Shown here: positions 16,800-25,364 of the stretch, one piece after another
How positions within the stretch are numbered: position 1 is the stretch's first letter
Layout: each line of letters starts with the position of its first letter
From: Achromobacter spanius
GTDB lineage: Bacteria; Pseudomonadota; Gammaproteobacteria; Burkholderiales; Burkholderiaceae_B
DNA: 64,000 nucleotides
Reading direction: 5' to 3'
Assembly: GCF_003994415.1 (NCBI RefSeq)
Contig: NZ_CP034689.1
Coordinates: 1,674,001 to 1,738,000, forward strand
The notes under the pieces: model-generated
Told to the model about the DNA's origin: nothing
Seen by the model: only the letters and a program-made list of their open reading frames with translations
The model's database searches: none
Position numbers and translations under genes: made by a program

Positions 16800-17891
16800 A
16801 TGAACGTCCGCGAATACTACGAACACGCCTTGGCCGAACGTGGCTACAAGCCCGATGCCGCGCAAAAGCAGGCCATCGACCGCTTGCAGCGCTATTACGA
16901 CGAATGGGTCAAGTTCAAGTCGATGCGCTCGAACGCGCTGAAGAAGCTGCTGAACCGCCCGGATGTGCCGCGCGGCGTGTATCTGTGGGGCGGGGTGGGG
17001 CGTGGCAAGAGCTTCCTGATGGATGCCTTCTATGCCACCGTGCCGGTTGTGCGCAAGGCGCGGCTGCACTTTCATGAATTCATGCGGGGCGTGCATCGCG
17101 AGCTGGAAGAAGTGAAGGGCATGCAGGACCCGCTGGACGAAGTGGCCAAGCGGGTCGCCAAGCGCTATCGCCTGATCTGCTTTGACGAATTCCATGTGTC
17201 GGACGTGGCGGACGCGATGATCCTGCACCGACTGCTGTTGAAGCTGTTCGAGTACGGCACGTCGTTCGTCATGACGTCGAACTACGAGCCGTCGACCCTG
17301 TACACCGACGGCCTGCACCGCGACCGCGTGCTGCCGGCGATCAAGTTGATCCAGTCGCGCATGGACGTGATGAACGTGGATGCCGGGGTGGATTACCGCC
17401 GCCGTTCGCTCGAGCAGGTGCAGAGCTACCACACGCCGCTGGACGAGCGCGCCCAAGCCGCGCTGCAAAAGGCCTTCGACAGCCTGGCCGATACGCCGCC
17501 GCAGGAACCCCTGCTGCATATCGAACACCGCGAAATTCGCGCGGTGGCGCTGGCGGGCGCGGTGGTGTGGTTCGACTTCGCCACGCTTTGCGGTGGCCCG
17601 CGTTCACAGAATGACTACCTGGAATTGGCCAGCCGCTTCCATGCCGTGATCTTGTCAGGTGTGCCGAAGATGGGGCCGCGCCAGGCGTCCGAGGCTCGCC
17701 GCTTCACGTGGTTGATCGATGTGTTCTACGACCACCGCGTCAAGCTCATCATGTCGGCCGAGTGCGAACCCGAAGAGATCTACACCGAAGGCGCGCTGGC
17801 CAACGAATTCCATCGCACCGTGTCGCGCATTCTGGAAATGCAGTCGCGCGAATACCTGGAATCTGAACGGCGGCTGGCGGCGACGTTGTAG
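16800..17891 (+). CDS. zapE: Cell division ATPase ZapE (AFG1 family)
   Basis: A 363-residue AAA-type ATPase of the AFG1/ZapE family. The P loop is GGVGRGKSFLMDAF (about residues 63-76), the Walker B region is ICFDEFHVSDVADAM, and there is a sensor-like MTSNYEPSTLY. In E. coli ZapE binds the Z ring and is needed under stress; the mitochondrial homologue helps handle respiratory complexes. It stands alone after the lpdA terminator, an order common in this family of bacteria. Confidence 0.9.
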   Translation: MNVREYYEHALAERGYKPDAAQKQAIDRLQRYYDEWVKFKSMRSNALKKLLNRPDVPRGVYLWGGVGRGKSFLMDAFYATVPVVRKARLHFHEFMRGVHRELEEVKGMQDPLDEVAKRVAKRYRLICFDEFHVSDVADAMILHRLLLKLFEYGTSFVMTSNYEPSTLYTDGLHRDRVLPAIKLIQSRMDVMNVDAGVDYRRRSLEQVQSYHTPLDERAQAALQKAFDSLADTPPQEPLLHIEHREIRAVALAGAVVWFDFATLCGGPRSQNDYLELASRFHAVILSGVPKMGPRQASEARRFTWLIDVFYDHRVKLIMSAECEPEEIYTEGALANEFHRTVSRILEMQSREYLESERRLAATL

Positions 17892-17913
17892 TCATGCCGT
17901 TGTAGCAATGGCG

Positions 17914-17947
17914 CAGTGCGGCCCTTGAGGACAGGGCCGCACTGTTT
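17914..17947. terminator. Bidirectional terminator between zapE and the ABC operon
   Basis: A 12-bp perfect stem (17914-17925 with 17933-17944) followed by TTT. It separates zapE from the convergent binding-protein gene. Confidence 0.65.
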
Positions 17948-17966
17948 CGCGGGCTGGCGCCAAATG

Positions 17967-18995
17967 TCAGGCGCTGCGTGCCTCCGCCAGGTAGGCGCGC
18001 CACCGTGCAAGAAATGCCTCGCGGCCAGCGGCGGCTTCGGCTTCGTCCACCGGCACGATCTTGATGTCGGCAAGTGGCGGCATGTCCAGATGTTTGCTGA
18101 CGTCGATATCGGTGCGGCTGGGGCGGCGGAAGGCGTTTTGCAGCAGGGCCAACTGCATCTCGCGCGACAACAGCAGGTCGTACATGCGCTTGGCGGCTTC
18201 CGGGTTAGGCGCGTTCTTTACCATGGCCATGTTGTCGGCCACGGTGAAGGTGCCGTCGGCGGGGTACATGATGCCGATTTCCTTTTGGCCACCAGCCACG
18301 TAGGGGTAGGCGGTGGATTCGAACGTGATGCCCACCGCATACTCGCCCTGGCCCACGCTGCGCACCACGTGCGAAGCGGCGCCGGACACGCTGGTGTTGC
18401 GCGCCAAGGCCCTCAGGCCCTCGGTGCCCAGCACGCGCTCGATTCCCCACAAGGCCGTGAACGCCGTCGAACTGTTGCCGGGATCGCCGATGATGATCTT
18501 GCCTTTGAAGCGACGGTCAGTCAGGTCGGCCCAGGTGGTGGGCGCGGCGCCGGGCAGATGCCGCGTGTTGATCATGCCGACCACGATATGCAGGTTGGCG
18601 GCCATCCAGAGGTCGTCGGGGCCGTGCAGCGCGTGGGGGATGGCGGCGGTTTGCGCGGAACGGTAAGGTTCAAACAAGGTTCGGTAGCCGTGCATGACGT
18701 TGGCGCTGGACGTCCAGAACAGATCCCCTTTTGGCTGCCCGGCTTCGGCTTCGATGCGCTTTAGCAACTGGCTGCTGCCGCCCGCCACCGTGCTGGGCTT
18801 GATGTGGGGCAAAAGCTCGCGTGCGATGTCGCTGGCCGTTTCCACGGACTGGGCATTCAGCGTGGTGTACAGCACGACCTGTTCGGTGCGCTGCGCCAGC
18901 GCGCGGGTAGGCAGGGCGCCCATGCCGCCGATACCGCCAGTGGCGGCCAGCAGCTTCAGCACTTGTCGGCGGTTCAAGGGGGGGAGTTGGATCAT
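17967..18995 (-). CDS. ABC transporter periplasmic binding protein (iron(III)/2-aminoethylphosphonate type)
   Basis: 342 residues from the ATG at 18995, which follows an AAGGAACC ribosome binding site; the longer frame overlaps the permease gene. The N terminus NRRQVLKLLAATGG followed by a hydrophobic stretch and ALA looks like a twin-arginine export signal. The mature part (VVLYTTLNAQSVETASDIA, GDLFWTSSANVMHGYR) is of the family that binds ferric iron, polyamines or phosphonates. It is the last gene of an operon whose enzymes act on hydroxyproline-like compounds, so a small organic ligand is more likely than iron. Ligand identity is open. Confidence 0.8.
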   Translation of the reverse strand: MIQLPPLNRRQVLKLLAATGGIGGMGALPTRALAQRTEQVVLYTTLNAQSVETASDIARELLPHIKPSTVAGGSSQLLKRIEAEAGQPKGDLFWTSSANVMHGYRTLFEPYRSAQTAAIPHALHGPDDLWMAANLHIVVGMINTRHLPGAAPTTWADLTDRRFKGKIIIGDPGNSSTAFTALWGIERVLGTEGLRALARNTSVSGAASHVVRSVGQGEYAVGITFESTAYPYVAGGQKEIGIMYPADGTFTVADNMAMVKNAPNPEAAKRMYDLLLSREMQLALLQNAFRRPSRTDIDVSKHLDMPPLADIKIVPVDEAEAAAGREAFLARWRAYLAEARSA

Positions 18996-19032
18996 GGTGG
19001 TTCCTTGAGCGTTGCGGTTGAATGAGCCGGTC

Positions 19033-20685
19033 TCAGGCAAAGAGCCGGATCTTGAAGACGCGGGTAGCCAGCAGCACGGGCGCCAGGATCACGCTGATCA
19101 GCACCAGGCCGTAGGCCGATGCCTGCGCCATCAGGCCGCTGTCGATCAGGCGGAAAATCTGGATTGGCAGCGTTTCGTGGCCGGGCGAATACACAATGAC
19201 CGACGCGCTGAGCTCGGACACAGTGGTTGTCCAGGTGAGCACGGCGGCGGCGGCGATGGCGGGCAGCATCAGCGGCAGCACCACCTTCACGAAAGAGGCG
19301 AGCGGTGGCACACCCAGGCTGATGGATGCCTCTTCAATGGAATCCGGCAGGTTGAATAGTGTGGACGAAGCATTGCGCACGCCGAACGGAAGCCGTCGCA
19401 CGATGTAGGCCAGCACGATCAGCGACGCCGTGCCGGACAGGTCGAATGCGCCGTGGCCGAACGTCATCAGCAGGCCGATGCCGATGACCGTGCCAGACAA
19501 GGCCAGGGGAATGGAGCTGAGGTAGTCCAGCCAAGGCGTCAACAGGTTGCGCTTCTTGACGATCAGATAGCTTGCCAGGGTGCTGAAGGCAATGGCGACC
19601 AGCGTGGCGGCGCCCGCGTACAAGACGGAATTCAGCATCGGGGCCGGGGCGTTGACCAGCACCCGTTCCAGATGCGCGACCGTCCACTCGCCCCAGCGCA
19701 TCACCGGGCCGTGCGCGCGCGTGAAGGCGCCCACGGCAAGCGTGGCCAGCGGCAGCATCGACAGCGCCATCACGGCCAGGGCCGCGCCTGCCAGCGTCCA
19801 TGCGCCTGCGCCGCGTATCGGTGTTTCGGGGGCGCCGCGTCCTTGCGTGATTTGATAGCGTCCGCGCGACACAATCCAGCGTTGCAGAAAAAGCGCCAGC
19901 ATCACCAGCGAAATCGAAGTGGTGGCAAGCGTGCTTTGCATGACCGGATCGCTGCCCGTTTCCGAAACCGACGCCTGGTACGTCAGCACGGACAGCAGTT
20001 CCACGCGATGGCCAAGAATCATCGACGTGGCGAAGTTGCCCACCACCATGGTGAACACGAGCAATGCGCTGGCCAGGATGGCGGGCATCACCACGGGCGC
20101 CATGACCTTCAAGCGCGACAGGGGCGGCGACGTGCCCAGGCTTTGGGCCGCCTCTTCCAGTTGCGAGTCAAAGCCTCGGATGGCCGCCAGCGTGCCGATG
20201 TAGATGTAGGCGTAGTACGTGAACGTCATGACGGTCAGCAGCCCCGGCCAGCCGTAGAACGAGGGCAGGTCCAGGCCCAGGCCGTCGCGCAGCGCACGGG
20301 TGAGCACCCCGTTGTTGCCCAGGATCATCAGCCAGGTCTGCGCGCCGATGACCTCGGGAATGATCAAGGTGATCAGGGGCAGCACAGACACCAGCCCCTT
20401 GCCGGGGTAGTGGTGGCGCGCGCTCAGGTAGGCCAGCGGCACGCCGATGCCAGCCGCCAGCAGCGTTACGCCGACGCCCAGCAGCAAGGTGTTGCCGATG
20501 GCGCGCAGATAGCGCGGGTCGGACAGCAGAATGTGCCAGCCGGACTGGCCTGCCTCGTTGCGTGCCAGCACGCTGGCGGACAGGATGTTCAGCACGGGCC
20601 AGACCAGGAAGACCAGCAGCACGGCCAGCACCGCCAGCGATAACCATGTCCAGGGCGACCTCAGCATGGGGAGCACGCGCTTCAT
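19033..20685 (-). CDS. ABC transporter permease, two fused membrane domains
   Basis: 550 residues with about 12 membrane segments and two copies of the permease EAA loop: EEAAQSLGTSPPLSRLKV and EEASISLGVPPLASFVKV, each followed by MLPAI/VMPAI. It is therefore a head-to-tail fusion of two permease domains, as in FbpB-type iron permeases and PhnU2-type phosphonate permeases. Its start overlaps the end of the ATPase gene by 4 bp (ATGA), so the two are translationally coupled. Confidence 0.88.
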   Translation of the reverse strand: MKRVLPMLRSPWTWLSLAVLAVLLVFLVWPVLNILSASVLARNEAGQSGWHILLSDPRYLRAIGNTLLLGVGVTLLAAGIGVPLAYLSARHHYPGKGLVSVLPLITLIIPEVIGAQTWLMILGNNGVLTRALRDGLGLDLPSFYGWPGLLTVMTFTYYAYIYIGTLAAIRGFDSQLEEAAQSLGTSPPLSRLKVMAPVVMPAILASALLVFTMVVGNFATSMILGHRVELLSVLTYQASVSETGSDPVMQSTLATTSISLVMLALFLQRWIVSRGRYQITQGRGAPETPIRGAGAWTLAGAALAVMALSMLPLATLAVGAFTRAHGPVMRWGEWTVAHLERVLVNAPAPMLNSVLYAGAATLVAIAFSTLASYLIVKKRNLLTPWLDYLSSIPLALSGTVIGIGLLMTFGHGAFDLSGTASLIVLAYIVRRLPFGVRNASSTLFNLPDSIEEASISLGVPPLASFVKVVLPLMLPAIAAAAVLTWTTTVSELSASVIVYSPGHETLPIQIFRLIDSGLMAQASAYGLVLISVILAPVLLATRVFKIRLFA

Positions 20686-21731
20686 GACGCCAGCACCAGC
20701 GTTTTTTGCGTATCAAATACCAAGCCGACCTGTGCGCCACGGGCCAGCGCCGCAGCGGGTTCGCCATGCACGTCTACGTTCAGATGGCCGCCGCCGGGCA
20801 GTTCAACACGGTAACTGGTCTTGATGCCCAGGTACTGCAATGCCAGGATGCGCGCCGGCACACCGGTGCCTGGCGTGGTGGTCAGCATGATGTCTTCGGG
20901 ACGCGCCACCAGTACCGCTGCGCCCGCCAGCGGTGCGGGGGCATGCGCGGCAATGTCGTGTCCGTCCACCAGCAAGCGCACGGGGCCGGGCTCACGCGCC
21001 TGGCATTGCACCGGCAGCAAGTTGGCCGCACCGATGAAGTCCGCCACGTACCCGCTGGCCGGCTGACTGTAGATGGCGCGCGGCGTGCCCAACTGCGCCA
21101 CGCGGCCGCGCTCCAGCACGGCGATCTGGTCGGACAGGGCCAGCGCTTCTTCCTGGTCATGGGTGACGAAGACGGTGGTGATGCCGGCTTCGCGTTGCAG
21201 CTCGGCAATGGTCTGCCGAACCTGGATGCGCAGCTTGGCATCCAGATTCGACAGCGGCTCATCCATCAACAGCACTTGTGGCTGGATGACCAGGGCGCGC
21301 GCCAGCGCCACGCGCTGGCGTTGCCCGCCAGACAGTTCGGCGGGCAGGCGCGCCGCGTATTGCGCCAGGCCAACGCGTTCAAGTGCGGACGTCACCTTTT
21401 GCTTGATGTGCGCGGACGCCACTTTCCGCGCGCGTAAGCCGTAGGCGGTATTGTCGAACACGCTTCGGTTGGGAAACAGCGCGTAATCCTGGAACACCAT
21501 GCCGATATTGCGTTGGTGCGCGGGCACTCGCGTGACGTCGCGTCCGCCAAATCGCAGGCTGCCCGACGTGATGGGGGTGAAGCCGGCAATGGCGCGCAGC
21601 AGGGTGGTCTTGCCGCAGCCGCTGGGCCCCAGCAAGGTGAAAAAGCCACCCGGGGGGATGTCCAGGCTCAATCCGTCGATGACACGTTGCTTGCCGTATG
21701 AAATGCAGAGGTTTTCAATGCGGATGTCCAT
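20682..21731 (-). CDS. ABC transporter ATP-binding protein
   Basis: 349 residues from the ATG at 21731 (MDIRIENLCISYG), preceded by AGGAGCT. It has Walker A LLGPSGCGKTTLL, signature LSGGQRQRVALARAL, Walker B VLLMDEPLSNLD, the switch His in VFVTHDQEEA, and a C-terminal TOBE-like domain of about 100 residues, as in polyamine, iron and phosphonate importers. It energises the neighbouring fused permease. Confidence 0.9.
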   Translation of the reverse strand: MDIRIENLCISYGKQRVIDGLSLDIPPGGFFTLLGPSGCGKTTLLRAIAGFTPITSGSLRFGGRDVTRVPAHQRNIGMVFQDYALFPNRSVFDNTAYGLRARKVASAHIKQKVTSALERVGLAQYAARLPAELSGGQRQRVALARALVIQPQVLLMDEPLSNLDAKLRIQVRQTIAELQREAGITTVFVTHDQEEALALSDQIAVLERGRVAQLGTPRAIYSQPASGYVADFIGAANLLPVQCQAREPGPVRLLVDGHDIAAHAPAPLAGAAVLVARPEDIMLTTTPGTGVPARILALQYLGIKTSYRVELPGGGHLNVDVHGEPAAALARGAQVGLVFDTQKTLVLAS

Positions 21732-21805
21732 GCCCGGGAGCTCCTGGTGCAAGAGGAAAATGCGTCGGTATCGGGAAGGCGCCGGCCGTTGCGGCGGTGA
21801 CGGAT

Positions 21806-22630
21806 TCAAGCCATTGCGTGGCGTACAAGCGTGAGCGCTTCGCGATGCCGGTCAGGGTCGCCGGCAGCGAGGATGCGTGAAGCCGGGTTGTCCAGGCCAA
21901 GCGCGCGACCGTTCCAGTCGGTGATGACGCCGCCCGCGCCCTGGATGACGGGGATGAACGGCGCGTAGTCATAGAGCGCCAGCCGGGCATCGATGGCGAT
22001 GTCGGTGCGGCCAGCGGCAAGCAAGCCATACGCCAGGCAGCAGCCGCCATAGATGCGCCAGCGGGTGCGTTCGCGCAGCGCCTGAAACGCGGGCAGTTCG
22101 TCGGACGCGTAGAAGTCGGGGTTGCTGGTGCTGAGCATGGCGTCGCTCAGCAGGCCGCAGGCGCGGGTGCGGCAAGTCTTGCCTTGGTGCAGCGTGGGGC
22201 GTCCGGCGGCGCCGATCCAGCGGTCGCCGGTGGCGGGGAAATCCATCACGCCCAGCACGGGCATGCCGCGATGCAAGAGCGCAATCAAGGTTCCGAAAAC
22301 CGGCACGCCGGCAATGAAAGGGGCCGTGCCGTCTATGGGGTCGAGCACCCAGACATGCTCGGCATCCAGCCTGACCGTGCCGCCTTCTTCGCCGTAGATA
22401 CCGTGTTGGGGATACGCGTCTTCGATGCGCAAGCGCAGGTGCGCTTCGATGGCGCGGTCCAATGCGGTGACCAGGCTGCTGTCCGGCTTGATATCGGTGT
22501 GCGGCAGGTCGGGCCGTGCCGGCGACGAGACGGCGTTGGACGCATCGCGCAGATATGGCGCGTACATGCCGCGGGCCTCATCGGCAAGTTGCTGCGCGAA
22601 GGCGAGCTGCGCGTCCAGGAAGGGAGTCAT
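21806..22630 (-). CDS. Inositol-monophosphatase-family phosphatase (HisN/IMPase-like)
   Basis: 274 residues from the ATG at 22630; the open frame further upstream lies inside the oxidoreductase gene. It shows the metal-binding motifs of the family: GEEGG (Glu81/Glu82), DPIDGT (97-102), and a C-terminal YDYAPFIPVIQGAGG that corresponds to the usual WDxxA...AGG. All expected acidic ligands appear present, so it should be an active Mg-dependent phosphatase. Known members act on inositol phosphate, histidinol phosphate or PAP. It starts inside the end of the flavoprotein gene (4-bp ATGA overlap). Why a phosphatase sits in this amino acid operon is unclear. Confidence 0.82.
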   Translation of the reverse strand: MTPFLDAQLAFAQQLADEARGMYAPYLRDASNAVSSPARPDLPHTDIKPDSSLVTALDRAIEAHLRLRIEDAYPQHGIYGEEGGTVRLDAEHVWVLDPIDGTAPFIAGVPVFGTLIALLHRGMPVLGVMDFPATGDRWIGAAGRPTLHQGKTCRTRACGLLSDAMLSTSNPDFYASDELPAFQALRERTRWRIYGGCCLAYGLLAAGRTDIAIDARLALYDYAPFIPVIQGAGGVITDWNGRALGLDNPASRILAAGDPDRHREALTLVRHAMA

Positions 22631-24231
22631 GAGAATTCCTTGTTCGGGATAGGGGGCGATGAAGTCAGGCCGGCGAGCGTGTCGATGCGGACGGGCGCAA
22701 GCAGGTGCCGAGGCGGCGCGGGCTGCCAGCCATAGAGCGCTTGCGTGGCCGCGCCGCAGATGCGGCCCTGGCAGGCGCCCATGCCGCAGCGCGTGTGCAA
22801 CTTTGCGTCCATCCAGCTTTGGCGGGAGACCAGCGCGGAATGCGGCACGTCTTCGCAACGGCAGACCAAGGTGTCGGGCCGCGCCAAGGACAGCAACGAC
22901 GGGTGCAGCGCGAAATGGCTGCGCAAGGTATTGGCGAATTCCTGCCAGTGGGCCAGGTCGGTGGTCAGGCGCGCGGCCTGTGCCAGGCCACCGACCGCCG
23001 CATGGCCCGCCATGGCGCCTTGCAACCGTGCCCGCTCGTTGCCGCCAATGCCCGTGCATTCGCCCGCCGCGAATACGCCCGGCACCGTGGTCTGCTGCAT
23101 GTCGTTCACGCGCAGACCCTGGTGCGCGTCCAGCTCGCACCCAAGCATCTGGCCAAGTTTGATGTTGGGCACCAAGCCAAAACCACAAGCCAGCCGATGG
23201 CAGGCGATTTTCTCTTCGCCATCAGCGCGGCTTAAACGCACCTGCTGCACCCGCCCGTCGCCCGTGGCTTCGAGCACGTGGCTGGCGCTGCGGAAATGGG
23301 GGCTGAAAAGTGCGGCGGCCTGCATTGCCTTGCCCGGCCAGCGTGCCAGGCGATAGGCGAAGCGCGCCAACGTGCGCCAATCGGTTTGTTCGGCAATGCG
23401 GACAACGCGCGCGCCCGCCTTGCGTGCGGAATGCGCGGCCGCCAGCAGCAGGGGGCCGGTCCCGGCAATGACGATGCGCTGTCCGCGCAGTGGCACGCCC
23501 GACTTGGCCAGGGCCTGCAGCCCGCCCGCGCCGGTAACGCCGGGTAGCGTCCACCCGGGAAAAGGCAGCAGGAGTTCGCGGGCGCCGGTACACAGGATCA
23601 GTGCGTCGTAGTGCTGAACCCATCCCCGGCTTGCGTCCTCAAGCATGAGTGCCGGCTGCCCGGACAAGCCAGCCATTCCGGCCAGCCCCACGACCCGGGT
23701 GCCGCAAAGCAGCGTGATATTGAGATGACGCGCGACCTGCTCGCGCAAGCGGCGGGCGGCGGCAGGCAGGGCCACGCCAGGTCCATCACGCCAGATCTGG
23801 CCACCCGGAGCAGGGTTGTCATCAAGCAGCACAATGGCGCGGCCACTGGGCGCGGCAGCCAGCGCGGCGGCCATGCCCGCGGGGCCGGCGCCAATGATGA
23901 GAAGGTCGCAATGGCTGTCGTGGCTGCCTTGGCTGTCTTGGGCGGTGGCGCTGCTGGCGTCGTGCCCATGTTCCAGGATGGTGTCGACGCGCATACCTTC
24001 GCGGCAGCGCGTCTGGCAGGCCAGCCGCAGATGGCCGTCTATCAGGACTCGGCATTCATGGCAGGCGCCCATGCCGCAAAACGCGGCGCGCCTTTCACCG
24101 GAAATCGACACGCGCGAGTTACCGGGCGGGCGCGCCGCCAACGCGGCGGCGACGCTGCTGTCAGCCGCAACACTGACCTGTTGGCCATCAAGCCGGATGC
24201 GCAAGCGCGCGGACGCGCGGGGAAAAGTCAT
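22627..24231 (-). CDS. D-hydroxyproline dehydrogenase-type flavoprotein with fused 2Fe-2S domains
   Basis: 534 residues. Residues 1 to about 95 are a ferredoxin-like domain (FCGMGACHECRV and a later Cys in ACQTRC), as in HcnA/LhpF. Then comes an FAD pyridine-nucleotide-disulfide-type oxidoreductase (IIGAGPAGMAAALAA, about residue 110) as in HcnB/LhpE. The C terminus has CRCEDV and TRCGMGACQGRICG, a BFD-like second Fe-S site. In pseudomonads the ferredoxin and the flavoprotein are separate subunits of D-hydroxyproline dehydrogenase; here they are one chain. It overlaps both neighbours by 4 bp. Confidence 0.82.
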   Translation of the reverse strand: MTFPRASARLRIRLDGQQVSVAADSSVAAALAARPPGNSRVSISGERRAAFCGMGACHECRVLIDGHLRLACQTRCREGMRVDTILEHGHDASSATAQDSQGSHDSHCDLLIIGAGPAGMAAALAAAPSGRAIVLLDDNPAPGGQIWRDGPGVALPAAARRLREQVARHLNITLLCGTRVVGLAGMAGLSGQPALMLEDASRGWVQHYDALILCTGARELLLPFPGWTLPGVTGAGGLQALAKSGVPLRGQRIVIAGTGPLLLAAAHSARKAGARVVRIAEQTDWRTLARFAYRLARWPGKAMQAAALFSPHFRSASHVLEATGDGRVQQVRLSRADGEEKIACHRLACGFGLVPNIKLGQMLGCELDAHQGLRVNDMQQTTVPGVFAAGECTGIGGNERARLQGAMAGHAAVGGLAQAARLTTDLAHWQEFANTLRSHFALHPSLLSLARPDTLVCRCEDVPHSALVSRQSWMDAKLHTRCGMGACQGRICGAATQALYGWQPAPPRHLLAPVRIDTLAGLTSSPPIPNKEFS

Positions 24232-25364
24232 GGCGCCACCTTGTTGAATGAACGGGTCGGTGCAAACGGGGCTGCGGCCAGCGGTGGCGCTGTGCCTTGT
24301 ATCAGCGCGGCCAGCAGCGTGGCGGTGGCCGGTGCGGTGGTGACACCCAGGCCTTCATGACCCACGGCCAGCCAAAGCGTTGGGCGTGTGGGGTGCCGGC
24401 CTATCAGCGGCAGCCCGTCGGGCGTGGCGGCGCGGATGCCCGTCCAGGTGCGCAGGATGTTCATGCCGGACAGGCCTGGCAGAAACTCCATGGCGCGCTT
24501 GAGCATGCGTGACAGCACCATCGGGTCCACGGCGGACGTTGATTGCCCGGACTGGCGGGAAGAGCCGATCAGCAGTTGTCCGGTGGGGCGGGGCTGCACG
24601 TTGAACGCCACGGCGGCGCCTTGGCGCTGTTGGGTGCTGGCCATGTAGCCGAGTTCGACAAGTTGATGGCGCATGCCCGTGGGGTAGCGGTCGGTGATGG
24701 CCAGATGGCCTTTTTTGGGTTGCAGGGGCAGGTCGTCGCAAAGCCGGGTGGCGGCCCAGCCTGCCGCCAGCACGATGGCCCGGGCGTCGCGTCGCGTTCC
24801 ATCGGCAAGTACCGCGCCTTGCGTGTCGATGTTGCAGACTTCGGCCGCTTCGAACGACAGGCCCGGCGGCGCATGCGCCAGCAGCCAGCGGGCGGCGCTG
24901 GGCGCATACACCAGGCCGTCGCCAGGTACGTGCAGTGCGCCCGCCAGGCCGGTGCGCAAGGCCGGTTCGGCGTTGGCCAGCTGTTGCGCGCCAAGCAGGG
25001 TGGCGTCGATGCCGTGGTCGCGCAGGCGAGCTTGCTTGTGTTCGGCTTCAGCCATGTCGCGGTCGTTGGCGGCAAACCACATCGTGCCGCATCCGGTATA
25101 GGCGCAGGCTGGGTCCGCGTCGTTCATGCGGGCGCCCCAATGCCGCCATGTATCCAGGGACGCGGCGCTGAGCGCCAGTTCGGCAGGGCTGCTGTCCATG
25201 GCAACCAGATGCCCCATGCCAGATTGCGTGGCGCCGCCCAAGCGGCCGTCGACCACACGCACCGTCAGGCCGTCCTGTGCCAAACGATGGGCACAGGCGG
25301 CGCCGATGATGCCGGCGCCAATCACCAGGACATCCGTGTGCAGGGGAGCATTGGACGGCGCCAT
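24228..25364 (-). CDS. FAD-dependent D-amino-acid-type oxidase subunit (HcnC/LhpB-like)
   Basis: 378 residues of the DAO/GlpD-like family. The N-terminal FAD motif is VLVIGAGIIGAACAHRLAQ, and there is a C-terminal TWTGIRAATPDGLPLIG, typical of glycine oxidase, HcnC and D-hydroxyproline dehydrogenase beta subunits. Together with the next gene it should oxidise a cis-4-hydroxy-D-proline-like substrate to the pyrroline carboxylate and pass electrons through the Fe-S subunit. The ATG overlaps the epimerase stop codon. Confidence 0.82.
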   Translation of the reverse strand: MAPSNAPLHTDVLVIGAGIIGAACAHRLAQDGLTVRVVDGRLGGATQSGMGHLVAMDSSPAELALSAASLDTWRHWGARMNDADPACAYTGCGTMWFAANDRDMAEAEHKQARLRDHGIDATLLGAQQLANAEPALRTGLAGALHVPGDGLVYAPSAARWLLAHAPPGLSFEAAEVCNIDTQGAVLADGTRRDARAIVLAAGWAATRLCDDLPLQPKKGHLAITDRYPTGMRHQLVELGYMASTQQRQGAAVAFNVQPRPTGQLLIGSSRQSGQSTSAVDPMVLSRMLKRAMEFLPGLSGMNILRTWTGIRAATPDGLPLIGRHPTRPTLWLAVGHEGLGVTTAPATATLLAALIQGTAPPLAAAPFAPTRSFNKVAP

